A stretch of 64,000 bases of DNA from Erythrobacter sp. Alg231-14 (GCF_900149685.1 NZ_LT702999.1:2232001-2296000), one strand, 5' to 3'; counted from the first letter of the stretch, positions 1 through 8,907 are shown. Notes: a model not told the origin generated them from the sequence alone. Program-made: numbers and translations.

Positions 1-24
1 CCCCCTGGAAAGCCGCGTCATCGA

Positions 25-567
25 TTAATCAATGACCTCTGCGCCCAATTGCGGGTTCATTGTGGTGATGTGGTTCAACCATTTTTTGGGCCGGCGCAGC
101 ATATTGTCGGGATATTCCACCCGCAGTCCCGCCAATTGAGCCATGCGCCCGACAAAATGGATGCAGTTTCGTTCATCGAGGCTGTAGCGTTTGCCCGTCT
201 GGCCTTCCCACAATCGCACTTCGCGGATCATGGCGAAATATTGCGCATCGGTAAGCGTCACCGAAAAATGACGATTGGTGCTGCGAACATAGCGCTCTGG
301 CTCGCTTTCTACGAGGTGATTGACCCAATCTTGGGTGGCCGCCGCCGTTGCCGATCTTGCGGTGAATCCATAATTTTCATTCACCGGAGCGCCGGTGGCC
401 TCCAACGTCCCTTCGAACACCACAAATGTGTGGGGGTAGCGCCCGAATAGGATCGAACCGTTGAAGCTGTGAAAGTGAACCTGAACCTCAGCCATGGCCG
501 CACCGCCCCATGCAAACGCGATCAAAGCGATGATTTGTGTGGCGATGCGGGTCAGTGTTTTGATCAT
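25..567 (-). CDS. Exported LRAT/permuted NlpC-P60-like protein
   Basis: The 180-residue product starts with a Sec-type signal peptide (residues 1 to about 26, ending AMA). The frame stays open upstream to 702, but the ATG at 567 is the one followed directly by the signal peptide, so I start there. The mature part has a histidine in YPHTFVVFEG (H46) and a cysteine in NCIHFVG (C135). This order and the NCxHFV motif resemble the LRAT and circularly permuted NlpC/P60 papain-like fold, where His precedes the catalytic Cys. A periplasmic cysteine hydrolase or acyltransferase is inferred; the substrate is unknown. It lies downstream of putA on the same strand, 82 bases away, and may be co-transcribed. 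I do not recognise a named family. Confidence 0.6.
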   Translation of the reverse strand: MIKTLTRIATQIIALIAFAWGGAAMAEVQVHFHSFNGSILFGRYPHTFVVFEGTLEATGAPVNENYGFTARSATAAATQDWVNHLVESEPERYVRSTNRHFSVTLTDAQYFAMIREVRLWEGQTGKRYSLDERNCIHFVGRMAQLAGLRVEYPDNMLRRPKKWLNHITTMNPQLGAEVID

Positions 568-649
568 GGTGCGACGTTTATCGTCCAAACAATTCGGCTG
601 GCAAGCGGCAAGACGATCGCCTGACATATGCTTACAATTTGATCCTTCG

Positions 650-3600
650 TTACAAGCTGGCCAACAGGCTGGCATTGCCCCCTGCTGCGGTGGTGTCGAC
701 ACAGGTCACGCGTTCGGTGGCGAACCGCGCAACGTAATGCGGGCCGCCCGCCTTGGGACCGGTGCCCGACAGACCTTCGCCGCCAAAGGGCTGGCTTTCG
801 ACGATTGCACCGATTTGATTGCGGTTGACGTAGAAATTGCCAACCCGCGCATGGGCTTGAACGAATTGGCGGGTCGCCTCGATGCGACTGTGGAGTCCCA
901 ATGTCAGGCCGTAACCCGTCGCGTTGATATCCGCGATCACCGCGCCCAATTCATCAGCCTTGTACCGGGCTACATGCAAAACGGGGCCAAAATTCTCGCG
1001 TTTTAGATCAAGGATCGAATCGATCTCCATGATCGTCGGGGCGACAAAGCATCCTTTTTGCGTGTCATCGGGCATTTCGCGCCGCCAAACGGTGTGGCCG
1101 CTTGCTTCGCGCCGGGCGATGTGGCGTTCCAACGCCGCTTGTGCGTCGGGATCAATCACGGGGCCAACATCAGTCGAAAGCTCGCCGGGGTCCCCGATAT
1201 GCAGCGCTTCGAACCCGCCGCGGATCATGGTCAACATTTCGTCCGCCACGTCTTCTTGAAGATACAGAACCCTCAAGGCCGAACAGCGTTGCCCCGCGCT
1301 TTGAAACGCGCTGGCTAAGACATCGCGCACGACCTGTTCTGGCAAAGCGGAACTGTCGACGATCATCGCGTTTTGCCCGCCGGTTTCTGCGATCAACGTT
1401 GCGATCGGACCGTCGCGCCCGGCCAATGATTGATTGATCAACCGTGCCGTTTCGGTCGACCCGGTAAAGGCGACCCCGGCCAATCGCGGGTCGCTTGTGA
1501 TCATTTGACCAACATCACCGGCCCCTGGGATCAATTGCAGTGCTTCGGGTGGGATCCCCGCTTCGTGACACAATCTCACAGCAAGCGCGGCGATAAGCGG
1601 TGTTTGTTCCGCAGGCTTTGCGATAACCGAATTGCCGGCAGCAAGCGCGGCCGATGCCATGCCGATAAAGATCGCGAGCGGGAAATTCCAAGGCGAAATG
1701 GTCGCAAAAACACCGCGACCGTGCATGCGCAATGTGTTTTCTTCGCCTGTTGGACCGGGCAAAACCATAGGCGCGCCAAATTGCCGACGCGCTTCGCCTG
1801 CGTAGAACCGCAGGAAATCGACGGCTTCCCGCAATTCCGCGATCGCATCCAACAATGTCTTGCCCGCTTCGCGTTGGCACAGCGACAGGAATTCATCGGA
1901 ATGCGCTTCGAATAGGTCCGCTGCTTCTTCGAGCAAGAGCGCGCGCTTTTCACCGCCCAAAGCGTCCCAACCGGGTTGAATGGCGCTTGCGCGGGCAAAG
2001 GCTTCGTCAACCTCGTCCTCGGTCGCGTCGCGCCGCGTGCCCACATCAACCGACAGATCATGCGGCATGGTGATCGGCGCAATTTCACCCGGCTCGTTTG
2101 CGGGGAATGTGGGTTCTGCACGCCATTGCAGCGATGTGAGGGATGCAAGCCGCTCTTCCAACGGTTTCAGCACCATTGGATCGGCGATGTCGATCCCGGC
2201 GCTGTTTTCGCGCACGCCCAAAATGTCCTTGGGCAATAGGATCGCCGGGTTGCGGTACGAATCAAGCGCCGCCAATTCAGCGATCGGATCTCCGGCCAAA
2301 TCGCTGGCCGGGATATCGGCATCGCCCATGCGATTGACGAAACTGGTGTTGGCCCCGTTTTCAAGCAATCGGCGAACGAGATACGCCAACAATTCTTTAT
2401 GCCCGCCAACCGGCGCGTAAATGCGCACCGGGGTGGGGGCGTTGCCTTCGATCGCATGCAACGCCTCAAACACTTCTTCGCCCATGCCATGGAGGCGCTG
2501 AAATTCGAACGGACGACCGCCGCTCAATTCCTTCACCACCGCAACCGTATAGGCGTTGTGCGTCGCAAAGGCGGGACGGATTACATCGTCATGTTCAAAC
2601 AACCGCGCCGCGCAGGCAAGGTATGAGACATCGGTTGCTCGCTTGCGGGTAAAGACCGGGTAATCGTCGAAACCGCCCACCTGCGAAAGCTTCACTTCGG
2701 TGTCCCAATAGGCGCCCTTAACCAGCCGCACGAACAATTTGCGCCCATGCCGGCGGGCCAGTTTCGCCACCCAATCGCACAAAGGGACGCCGCGTTTCTG
2801 ATACGCCTGAACGGCCAATCCAAAACCGTCCCATCGGCTGCCATCATTGCGGGCGAACAAGGCGTCATCACCAACCAATGTTTCAATAATGTCGAGCGAC
2901 AATTCGAGCCGTTCGGCCTCTTCTGCGTCGATAGTAAAGTGGATGTCCGCGTCGCGCGCTTTCATTGCTAGCGCCTTGACGATCGGTACGATCTCGGCGC
3001 GCGCTTGGGCTGCGTGGGTGAATGTGTAATTGGGGTGCAGCGCGGACAATTTTACCGAAATACCCGGCGATGGGCCAACGCCGCCGCCTTGTTCTTTAGG
3101 CACTGCCTCTTTCGCCAACCGTTCAATTGCGGCGTCGTAGGACACGCGATACCGTTCGGCATCGGCAAATGTCATCGCCGCCTCGCCCAGCATGTCGAAA
3201 CTGTGTGTGAGGCCTTTGGCGCGTTCGGGCTTGGCGCGTTTTAGCGCTTCGTTGATGGTCCGACCGAACACAAATTGACCGCCCAAAATGCGCATCGCCT
3301 GCAATGTCGCTTTGCGGATCACCGGTTCGCCCAAACGGTTCATGGTGCGTTTTAACGTGCCGCCCATGCCGGTTTGATGGGCCTCGGGTTGTTCCAATAC
3401 TTCGCCGGTCAACATCAATGAGAATGTTGCCGCGTTGACGAAGGTGGACGAGCTTTCGCCCAAATGTTCACCCCAATCGATCTCTCCGATTTTGTCGCGG
3501 ATCAACGCGTCGGCGGTCTCATCATCGGGAACCCTTAACAATGCTTCGGCCAAACACATCAAGGCGATGCCTTCGTCCGTATCGAGGCCGTATTGTTGGA

Positions 3601-3811
3601 GGAATGCATCGATACCGCTCGCCTTATGGGCGCGGGCCCCTTCGATTAGGGCAATAGCCAGAGCGGAGGCGTTGTCGGCAATCTTGCGGGCGGGGGCCGC
3701 CTGTTCAAGCCTTTGAGCGACACAAGTATCCTCTGGCGCGCGATAAGCGCGGCGCAATTCAGCGCGGTCGAGAAAGTGGTTTGTGCTGTCGGGCAGGCTT
3801 GTCATTGTCAC
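650..3811 (-). CDS. putA: Bifunctional proline dehydrogenase / P5C dehydrogenase PutA
   Basis: PutA oxidises proline to glutamate in two steps: FAD-dependent proline dehydrogenase, then NAD-dependent pyrroline-5-carboxylate dehydrogenase. The 1053-residue chain has an N-terminal helical arm, a PRODH barrel (about 180-480, with GISVKLSALHP and the YEFQRLHGMG-type stretch read as FEFQRLHGMG) and an ALDH domain (about 570-1020). The ALDH part shows ISPWNFPLAI, AFTGSTE, AETGGQN and catalytic Cys843 in SAGQRCSALR. The length fits the short PutA class without the N-terminal ribbon-helix-helix repressor domain, so regulation must come from another protein; an Lrp-type gene lies at 5167-5643. I chose the GTG at 3811 because AGGGGA precedes it by about 10 bases; an ATG two codons later is the alternative. 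Confidence 0.97.
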   Translation of the reverse strand: MTMTSLPDSTNHFLDRAELRRAYRAPEDTCVAQRLEQAAPARKIADNASALAIALIEGARAHKASGIDAFLQQYGLDTDEGIALMCLAEALLRVPDDETADALIRDKIGEIDWGEHLGESSSTFVNAATFSLMLTGEVLEQPEAHQTGMGGTLKRTMNRLGEPVIRKATLQAMRILGGQFVFGRTINEALKRAKPERAKGLTHSFDMLGEAAMTFADAERYRVSYDAAIERLAKEAVPKEQGGGVGPSPGISVKLSALHPNYTFTHAAQARAEIVPIVKALAMKARDADIHFTIDAEEAERLELSLDIIETLVGDDALFARNDGSRWDGFGLAVQAYQKRGVPLCDWVAKLARRHGRKLFVRLVKGAYWDTEVKLSQVGGFDDYPVFTRKRATDVSYLACAARLFEHDDVIRPAFATHNAYTVAVVKELSGGRPFEFQRLHGMGEEVFEALHAIEGNAPTPVRIYAPVGGHKELLAYLVRRLLENGANTSFVNRMGDADIPASDLAGDPIAELAALDSYRNPAILLPKDILGVRENSAGIDIADPMVLKPLEERLASLTSLQWRAEPTFPANEPGEIAPITMPHDLSVDVGTRRDATEDEVDEAFARASAIQPGWDALGGEKRALLLEEAADLFEAHSDEFLSLCQREAGKTLLDAIAELREAVDFLRFYAGEARRQFGAPMVLPGPTGEENTLRMHGRGVFATISPWNFPLAIFIGMASAALAAGNSVIAKPAEQTPLIAALAVRLCHEAGIPPEALQLIPGAGDVGQMITSDPRLAGVAFTGSTETARLINQSLAGRDGPIATLIAETGGQNAMIVDSSALPEQVVRDVLASAFQSAGQRCSALRVLYLQEDVADEMLTMIRGGFEALHIGDPGELSTDVGPVIDPDAQAALERHIARREASGHTVWRREMPDDTQKGCFVAPTIMEIDSILDLKRENFGPVLHVARYKADELGAVIADINATGYGLTLGLHSRIEATRQFVQAHARVGNFYVNRNQIGAIVESQPFGGEGLSGTGPKAGGPHYVARFATERVTCVDTTAAGGNASLLASL

Positions 3812-4027
3812 GTCGTCAATATCCCCTACGGATTCGCCGCGATTCGTACGGCTTTTGCCCCTTGAACCCGGACTGCGGGGACTTCAAGAAAAGTCGCATC
3901 CATGGCGAAGATTTCAATGCACGCGCTATTGCGCGCATTCGTTGAAGCGGACGCAATTCTGCCTGTGTTGGGCCACGGATAAAGTCGACCATCGACGGGC
4001 GCGTTCTTTGCGCGTAATTCGATCACC

Positions 4028-5125
4028 ATGAAGATCCGCAAACACGATCCTGCGTTTTATGCGGGCGATCTTTTTGGTGAATTTTACGAATCGGAGCGGC
4101 TCGACACCTCTTCGCGGATTAGCCTGTCGGCCTTGTTGCCGGGCATGGCCGTGTGCGTGATTGTGAGCTGCGCGGCGCTTTGGTTGGCGCAGCAATACGG
4201 CTTCCCTGCGATTTTGGCGGGGTTGTTGTTGGGATTGGCGCTGCACTTTCTATCCGATCATCCAGCAGTGGGCGAAGGGTTGGATTTTGTGTCCCGGCAT
4301 TTCTTGCGGATCGGGATTGTCCTTTTGGGATTGCAGGTGTCGCTCGATCAGATTGCTCAGATCGGTTGGGCACCTTTTGCCGGGTTGATTGCCATCATGG
4401 CGGCCACGTTCTTTGCCGGATTGTTGGGTGCGCGCGTTGCGGGGCAGGGGCGATACGCTGGCGTCTTAGCTGGCGGAGCCACCGCGATTTGCGGAGCCTC
4501 GGCCGCTTTGGCTTTGTACGGGGTGGTCGGTCGCGATCGATTGGATCAGGCCCGTTTTACTCTGACCTTGGTCGGCGTTGCGTTGGCCAGCGCCTTTGCG
4601 CTGACCGTGTATCCACCCATTGCGGGGGTTTTGGACCTCACCGATAATCAAGCAGGATACCTAATCGGATCATCGATCCATGATGTGGCTCAGGCGATTG
4701 GCGGTGGATACGCGGTGTCCGATGCGGCGGGCGGTCAAGCGACCGTCATCAAATTGGCGCGGGTCGCGTTGTTGGCGCCGGTGGTTGCTTTGGTCGCATT
4801 GTGGCTAGGCCAATCAGGTGGATCGGATGAGGGTAACGCGGCGCACGCCAAGCCGATTTGGCGGCGCATCGCGGTCCCTTGGTTCATTGCAGTATTCTTA
4901 GCCTTGGTGGTCTTAGGCAGCGTCATTGCCGTACCGGCTATCGTTGCGGAGCGGGGGTTGGAAATGTCAAAATTCCTGTTGTTGCTCGCGGTGACCGCAA
5001 CGGCGATGCGATCAAAACTATCCGTCTTGTTGGAAGCAGGGTGGAGACCATTGGTCCCCGTGTTTGCCGCAACATTGGCGTCTTTTGCCGTGGCGCTTTT
5101 GGTGACCGTGACGCTTATTGAGTAA
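4028..5125 (+). CDS. YeiH/UPF0324 family inner-membrane transporter (putative sulfate exporter)
   Basis: This 365-residue protein has about ten hydrophobic segments from residue 35 onward, after a polar N-terminus. The first membrane core (SALLPGMAVCVIVSC) and the glycine-rich stretch GGATAICGASAALAL are typical of the conserved YeiH/YadS family, often called putative sulfate exporters. The biochemical substrate of most members is unproven. The gene is divergent from putA with 216 bases between them and convergent with the Lrp gene, the two being separated by a 41-base gap that holds the left part of an inverted repeat. Since it sits between putA and a likely PutR, a role in handling an amino-acid-derived or sulfur solute is possible but not shown. 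The family call is firm, the function is not. Confidence 0.85.
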   Translation: MKIRKHDPAFYAGDLFGEFYESERLDTSSRISLSALLPGMAVCVIVSCAALWLAQQYGFPAILAGLLLGLALHFLSDHPAVGEGLDFVSRHFLRIGIVLLGLQVSLDQIAQIGWAPFAGLIAIMAATFFAGLLGARVAGQGRYAGVLAGGATAICGASAALALYGVVGRDRLDQARFTLTLVGVALASAFALTVYPPIAGVLDLTDNQAGYLIGSSIHDVAQAIGGGYAVSDAAGGQATVIKLARVALLAPVVALVALWLGQSGGSDEGNAAHAKPIWRRIAVPWFIAVFLALVVLGSVIAVPAIVAERGLEMSKFLLLLAVTATAMRSKLSVLLEAGWRPLVPVFAATLASFAVALLVTVTLIE

Positions 5126-5144
5126 AACGCCAAGCGTCCGCCCC

Positions 5145-5174
5145 CGCGCTCCACTGACTCAGTGGGTTAGCGCG
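5145..5174. terminator. Hairpin between convergent yeiH-like and Lrp genes
   Basis: CGCGCTCCACTG and CAGTGG(GTT)AGCGCG form two stacked perfect arms (6 + 6 bp) around an ACT loop with a GTT bulge. It overlaps the Lrp stop codon. There is no strong T-run on either side, only CGTTTTAC on the minus-strand exit, so a terminator role is likely but imperfect. Confidence 0.45.
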
Positions 5175-5643
5175 GTCTGGGTAGGGCGGTTGTCGTCTTC
5201 ATTTCTTCCATAGAAAAACTGGCGGTGACATCGGCCAGATCGGGCACGCGGCGGATCAATTTTTGATAGATCCGATCGTATCCACCGATGTCCGCCACGC
5301 GCAATTTCAACATATAATCTATGTCGCCTGCCATTCGGTGGCATTCCATGATCTCATCGATATCGGCGATCGCGCCGTTGAACGCGCCGAGCCATTCGGC
5401 ATCGTGGCGGCGGGTCCGTATGGTCACAAAAACGCACGTGGCCGCGCCCACTTTCGCCGGATCGACCAGAGCGACCCGGCGGGCAATCACGCCGCTTTCT
5501 TCCATTCGCTTGATCCGGCGCCAACACGGATTGACCGACAATCCGACCGCATCGGCAACGGATTGAATCGACGAAGAACTGTCCGCCTGAAGTGCCTTTA
5601 GGATCGCCCAGTCTTTGGAATCCAATTCTACTACTTTATCCAT
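5167..5643 (-). CDS. Lrp/AsnC family transcriptional regulator (possible PutR)
   Basis: The 158-residue product has an N-terminal helix-turn-helix (LDSKDWAILKALQ, then VADAVGLSVNPCWRRIKRM) followed by the RAM-type ligand-binding domain. The frame is open up to 5706, but family proteins begin just before the LDxxDxxIL segment, so ATG at 5643 is preferred. Lrp proteins bind DNA as dimers or octamers and respond to amino acids. In several alphaproteobacteria an Lrp-type PutR activates putA in response to proline, and putA lies 1.4 kb away here with only the YeiH-like gene between. Assignment as PutR is therefore an inference from neighbourhood. The region upstream carries a repeated 11-mer that may be its operator. 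Confidence 0.9.
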   Translation of the reverse strand: MDKVVELDSKDWAILKALQADSSSSIQSVADAVGLSVNPCWRRIKRMEESGVIARRVALVDPAKVGAATCVFVTIRTRRHDAEWLGAFNGAIADIDEIMECHRMAGDIDYMLKLRVADIGGYDRIYQKLIRRVPDLADVTASFSMEEMKTTTALPRPR

Positions 5644-5659
5644 AGGTGGGAAAGTATCG

Positions 5660-5712
5660 CGCAATGATGGGAATTGCGAGGAAATTTGGGAAATATCATC
5701 ACGCAATGATGG
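5660..5712. repeat. Direct repeat CGCAATGATGG upstream of lrp and DUF6356 gene
   Basis: The 11-mer CGCAATGATGG occurs at 5660-5670 and again at 5702-5712, start to start 42 bases, which is four helical turns. Both copies sit in the 106-base divergent region between the Lrp-family gene and the DUF6356 gene. Phased repeats fit Lrp-type binding, but no footprint evidence exists here. Confidence 0.5.
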
Positions 5713-5749
5713 CTATACATAGACCGGCCATTATCAAACGGGATCGAAC

Positions 5750-5998
5750 ATGCCATTCAAGACGCTGCACAATGCATTCACACAGCACCCTGCCTCTGTG
5801 GGTGAAAGTTACGGCGAACATCTCGCCCATGCATCTGGTTTTGGGCTGCGCATGATTGCGGGCGGGGTCGCCTGTGTGTTGCATGGGCTTTTCCCGTTCC
5901 TGTTCATCAAAACCGGTAGCCGTCAGATCACCACTCTGCATGGCCGAATGGTGACGCATCGAGGCAAGCTGCCCGAACCGATCGACTTTGTGATCTGA
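5750..5998 (+). CDS. DUF6356 family small membrane protein
   Basis: The 82-residue product carries the family hallmark near its N-terminus (HPASVGESYGEH), then a glycine/alanine-rich hydrophobic stretch (about 34-53: MIAGGVACVLHGLFPFLF) and a polar tail. DUF6356 proteins are small, common in Sphingomonadales, and have no known function. The gene is transcribed away from the Lrp gene and shares its upstream region, so the regulator could control it. A single membrane span with a short cytoplasmic or periplasmic tail is the most that can be read from the sequence. Confidence 0.85.
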   Translation: MPFKTLHNAFTQHPASVGESYGEHLAHASGFGLRMIAGGVACVLHGLFPFLFIKTGSRQITTLHGRMVTHRGKLPEPIDFVI

Positions 5999-6024
5999 AT
6001 CGAAAGAAATCCCACAAGGATCGG

Positions 6025-6036
6025 ATGCCTAGGCAT
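6025..6036. promoter_or_regulatory. 12-bp perfect palindrome ATGCCTAGGCAT
   Basis: A perfect 12-bp palindrome lies 27 bases after the DUF6356 stop and 103 bases before the CoA-transferase start. It could be an operator for a dimeric regulator of the downstream pair, or chance. No T-run follows, so it is not an intrinsic terminator. Confidence 0.3.
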
Positions 6037-6139
6037 TCGGCGCCTTGACTGGATGGAAACCGCGCCGCAATCCGCTTAGACGTTGGGCGTGATCACGGTG
6101 GATCGCTGGCCCGCAAACTAGGGAAGCGATCGAGACGCA

Positions 6140-7249
6140 ATGGGCAAACTTTCTGGCATTACGGTCGTCGACCTTTCGCAATTTCTACCCGGGCCCATGA
6201 TGACGGTCATGATGGCCGATCAAGGGGCCGATGTGATCAAGGTGGAACCCGCGCAGGGCGATCCCGCGCGTGAACAGGCGCCCTTTGACACGTATGGCGG
6301 TGACCAACATTCCGTGTGGTTCGCCAATCTCAACCGCGGCAAGAAAAGCGTCGCGCTCGACCTGAAGGCGGAGGAAGGGAAGGCCGCGTTGCGAGAATTG
6401 GTGGCCCGCGCGGATGTGTTTGTCGAAGGTTTCCGTCCCGGTGTTATGTCGCGGCTTGGCTTTGACTATGATGCGGTGAAATCGATTAAGCCTGACATTG
6501 TGTATTGCTCGATTTCAGCGTTCGGGCAGCACGGCGAATTGGCCCACCATCCGGCGCACGATATGGCGGTTCAGGCATTGGCGGGGTTTCTTGCGGTGAA
6601 CGACGGACCGGACGGCGCACCCGTCGTTCCCGGCGCGGCCAGCGCGGATCTGGCGTCTGGTTTGACGGCTTTATCGGCCGTGTTGATGGCTTTGGTCGGG
6701 CGCGATCGGTCTGGTGAAGGCGCCTATATCGATTGTGCGATGTTCGATAGCATCCTGCCATGGTGCGCCCACACCGCGGGCAGCGCGATCGCCGGCGGCC
6801 CAAGCCCCCAATCATCCGCGCAACGATCGTTGGGCGGAGCGGCTTTCTATCAAATCTATGAAACACAAGACGGCCAGCACGTCGCGCTGGGTGGGAGAGA
6901 GATCAAATTCGCCCGCAATTTGCTGACGGCGCTGAACCGGATGGATTTGTTGCCACAGGCCGAAGCGCCTGCGGGCGAGCAGAGTGAATTGATCGCATTT
7001 CTGCGAACAACCTTCTCCTCCAAAACGCGCGATCAATGGGTCGATTGGTTTGTCGATAAAGACGTCGCCTTTTCACCCGTCCTGAATTTTCGCGAAGCGT
7101 TGGACGAACCCCATATTGCCGAACGCGGCCTATTGGTCGAAGCGGATGGAGGGGGTAAACATATTGCCCCGGCCATTCGGTTTGCCGGCGAAATATGGGC
7201 CCCAGGTCCGATACCCAAACTGAATAACGGCAAGGGAGATGAACAATGA
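6140..7249 (+). CDS. CaiB/BaiF family CoA-transferase (class III)
   Basis: The 369-residue protein opens with the family signature LSGITVVDLSQFLPGPMM, then GADVIKVE, NRGKKSVALDLK and FVEGFRPGVM. Class III CoA-transferases move CoA between carboxylic acids through an aspartyl intermediate; the likely catalytic Asp lies in ASADLASG (near residue 173), where family members place it. Length is slightly below the common 380-430 residues but the fold appears complete. The stop overlaps the next start by four bases, so it forms an operon with the YciI-like gene. The acid substrate cannot be told from sequence. A coupled 2-methylacyl-CoA racemase function is less likely because the closest motifs are of transferase type. 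Confidence 0.88.
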   Translation: MGKLSGITVVDLSQFLPGPMMTVMMADQGADVIKVEPAQGDPAREQAPFDTYGGDQHSVWFANLNRGKKSVALDLKAEEGKAALRELVARADVFVEGFRPGVMSRLGFDYDAVKSIKPDIVYCSISAFGQHGELAHHPAHDMAVQALAGFLAVNDGPDGAPVVPGAASADLASGLTALSAVLMALVGRDRSGEGAYIDCAMFDSILPWCAHTAGSAIAGGPSPQSSAQRSLGGAAFYQIYETQDGQHVALGGREIKFARNLLTALNRMDLLPQAEAPAGEQSELIAFLRTTFSSKTRDQWVDWFVDKDVAFSPVLNFREALDEPHIAERGLLVEADGGGKHIAPAIRFAGEIWAPGPIPKLNNGKGDEQ

Positions 7250-7539
7250 GGCTGTTCGCGTTTTATTGCCGCGATGGTGAACACGGCGAGGTGTTCCGTG
7301 AACATTCGCAAGAAGCGTTGCTCGAACATTTTGAAGAGCACGCCCGAGATTTTGTGGTCGCAGGCCCGCTTGCCAAAGGCGACAAAATTGTCGGATCGCT
7401 TTTGGTGATTAAAGGATCGGACGAAGCGGATGCACGCGCCAAATTGGAGGCCGTCCCCTATTTCTCAATGGGAGTTTGGCAATCGATCCGTGCCGATGAA
7501 TTCCGCCCGCTGTTTGGCGAATGGTCAGGCGACGATTAA
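7246..7539 (+). CDS. YciI-like protein
   Basis: A 97-residue ferredoxin-like-fold protein of the YciI/YCII family: a start strand (MRLFAFYCRD), a helix with two histidines (ALLEHFEEHARDFVVAGPL), and a late strand near YFSMGVWQSIRADEFRPL. Family members are small and possibly enzymatic, with a conserved His and Asp, but few have a known reaction. The ATG overlaps the CoA-transferase stop (ATGA), so the two are translated together and probably act in one acyl-CoA pathway. It ends 10 bases from the convergent oxidoreductase gene, with no room for a terminator. Confidence 0.85.
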   Translation: MRLFAFYCRDGEHGEVFREHSQEALLEHFEEHARDFVVAGPLAKGDKIVGSLLVIKGSDEADARAKLEAVPYFSMGVWQSIRADEFRPLFGEWSGDD

Positions 7540-7549
7540 TCCGCGCCGT

Positions 7550-8530
7550 TTAGGGCACAAGGACGGTCGAACCGGTTGTACGGCGCGCTTCGATGTCGCG
7601 GTGTGCCTGTGCGGCTTGATCAAGGGGATAGGTTTGACCGATCTGGATCGAGACTGCGCCGCTGTTGATCATATCCCAAACCCGCGCAATCCCGGCGGCT
7701 CGTTCTTCGGGTGTGGTGTAGTAATGGAATAGAGTGGGCCGCGTCACAAAAAGCGACCCTTTCTGCGCCAGAATGCCCAAATTGACGCCATCCACCGGCC
7801 CGCTGGCATTGCCGAAACTGACCAAAAGCCCAAGCGGGGAAAGACTGTCCAAGGAGGCATGGAATGTGTCCTTGCCAACGCCATCCAAAACGCATGGGAC
7901 ACCCGCACCGCCAGTGATTTCGCGGACCTTCGCGGCGATGTCTTCTTCCCCGTCAAGGATCACATGATCGCACCCTGCTTTGCGGGCCAACCCTGCCTTT
8001 TCCTGTGTCGAAACGGTGCCGATGACGGTGGCTCCGATCGCTTTGAGCCATTGCACCATGATCAAGCCGACGCCTCCGGCGGCAGCATGCACCAAGACGG
8101 TGTCGCCCGCCTGCACCTTGGCGCATCGTTCGACCAAGCCTTCGACTGTTGCCGCCTTTAAGATCGCGGCCGCCGCTGTTTCGTCGCTGATTGAATCAGG
8201 CAATGCGAATAGAGCCGCCGCAGGCATAATCCGGTGGGTCGCATAGGCACCCAAGCCGGGGCCCATATAGGCCACTCGATCGCCGATGGCGTATTGCGTT
8301 ACGCCGTCACCAATCGCCGCAATTTCACCCGCTGCCTCAAGCCCTAATCCGCTGGGCAAATCGATCGGGTACAATCCGGTTCGATGATAGGTATCGATGA
8401 AATTGAACCCTATCGCGGTGTGCCGGATTAAGACTTCCCCCGCGCTCGGCGAAGGTATGTCGTCTTCGACCCATTGGATAATTTCCGGGCCGCCATGTTC
8501 GGTGATCTGTGCGCGGGTTACTGTCATCAT
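7550..8530 (-). CDS. NAD(P)H:quinone oxidoreductase, zeta-crystallin type MDR
   Basis: The 326-residue product is a medium-chain dehydrogenase/reductase of the quinone oxidoreductase class. It shows GFNFIDTYHRTGLYP, GLEAAGEIAAIGDGV, a nucleotide-binding glycine motif in VHAAAGGVGLIMVQW and the closing DIEARRTTGSTVLVP typical of Qor. It has no zinc-binding cysteines, as expected. The reaction is NADPH-dependent one-electron or enone reduction. The frame is open to 8635, but ATG at 8530 (or the adjacent ATG at 8527) has GAGGAAAG just upstream and matches the family start. A long leader with an inverted repeat lies upstream. Confidence 0.93.
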   Translation of the reverse strand: MMTVTRAQITEHGGPEIIQWVEDDIPSPSAGEVLIRHTAIGFNFIDTYHRTGLYPIDLPSGLGLEAAGEIAAIGDGVTQYAIGDRVAYMGPGLGAYATHRIMPAAALFALPDSISDETAAAAILKAATVEGLVERCAKVQAGDTVLVHAAAGGVGLIMVQWLKAIGATVIGTVSTQEKAGLARKAGCDHVILDGEEDIAAKVREITGGAGVPCVLDGVGKDTFHASLDSLSPLGLLVSFGNASGPVDGVNLGILAQKGSLFVTRPTLFHYYTTPEERAAGIARVWDMINSGAVSIQIGQTYPLDQAAQAHRDIEARRTTGSTVLVP

Positions 8531-8591
8531 TCGATGCTTTCCTCGTGTGATCGGCGTTCGGCCTATTCGGCTGCCTCTGCGATTGTGTTCC

Positions 8592-8624
8592 AAACGGGCG
8601 GACGCAGTGCAGACAAGCCCGTTT
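8592..8624. repeat. Inverted repeat in the qor leader
   Basis: AAACGGGC (8592-8599) pairs perfectly with GCCCGTTT (8617-8624) across a 17-base spacer, 62 bases before the oxidoreductase start. It could be a leader hairpin or an operator. The spacer has no T-run beyond it. Confidence 0.35.
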
Positions 8625-8674
8625 CCTCTTCGCATGACGCTCGCAAATCCCCGATTGGGAGGGCGTAGTCAATA

Positions 8675-8881
8675 ATGGCAGATCGCCGCGAGAAGCCGTC
8701 ATCTCTGCCCGTAAAGTTAGCGTGGCGTCTGTATCTATCACGCCATCCGCATCAACGGCCACACCGTAATATCGTGGCGCCTTTGCCTTGCTGGGCGTGG
8801 TGTCGAACATTGATGAAGTCGAAGTTCCTGTCACCGGGCGGTCAACGCCGGATCGCTGTGGAGCTTGGCTACAAATTCTAA
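8675..8881 (+). CDS. Possible small basic protein, uncertain
   Basis: The 377-base stretch 8531-8907 contains no gene I recognise. The best plus-strand candidate is this 68-residue frame, rich in Arg, Pro and Leu. It is preceded by GGGAGGG (8657-8663, spacing 11) and followed 26 bases later by a strong plus-strand terminator, which argues that something is transcribed in this direction. The opposite strand also holds an open frame over the same bases (8900 down to 8337), and neither translation resembles a known family. A small RNA ending at the terminator, or the relic of a decayed gene, would fit equally well. Confidence 0.22.
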   Translation: MADRREKPSSLPVKLAWRLYLSRHPHQRPHRNIVAPLPCWAWCRTLMKSKFLSPGGQRRIAVELGYKF

Positions 8882-8907
8882 TCGGGGAAAAGCTGGCCAC
8901 GCCAATT

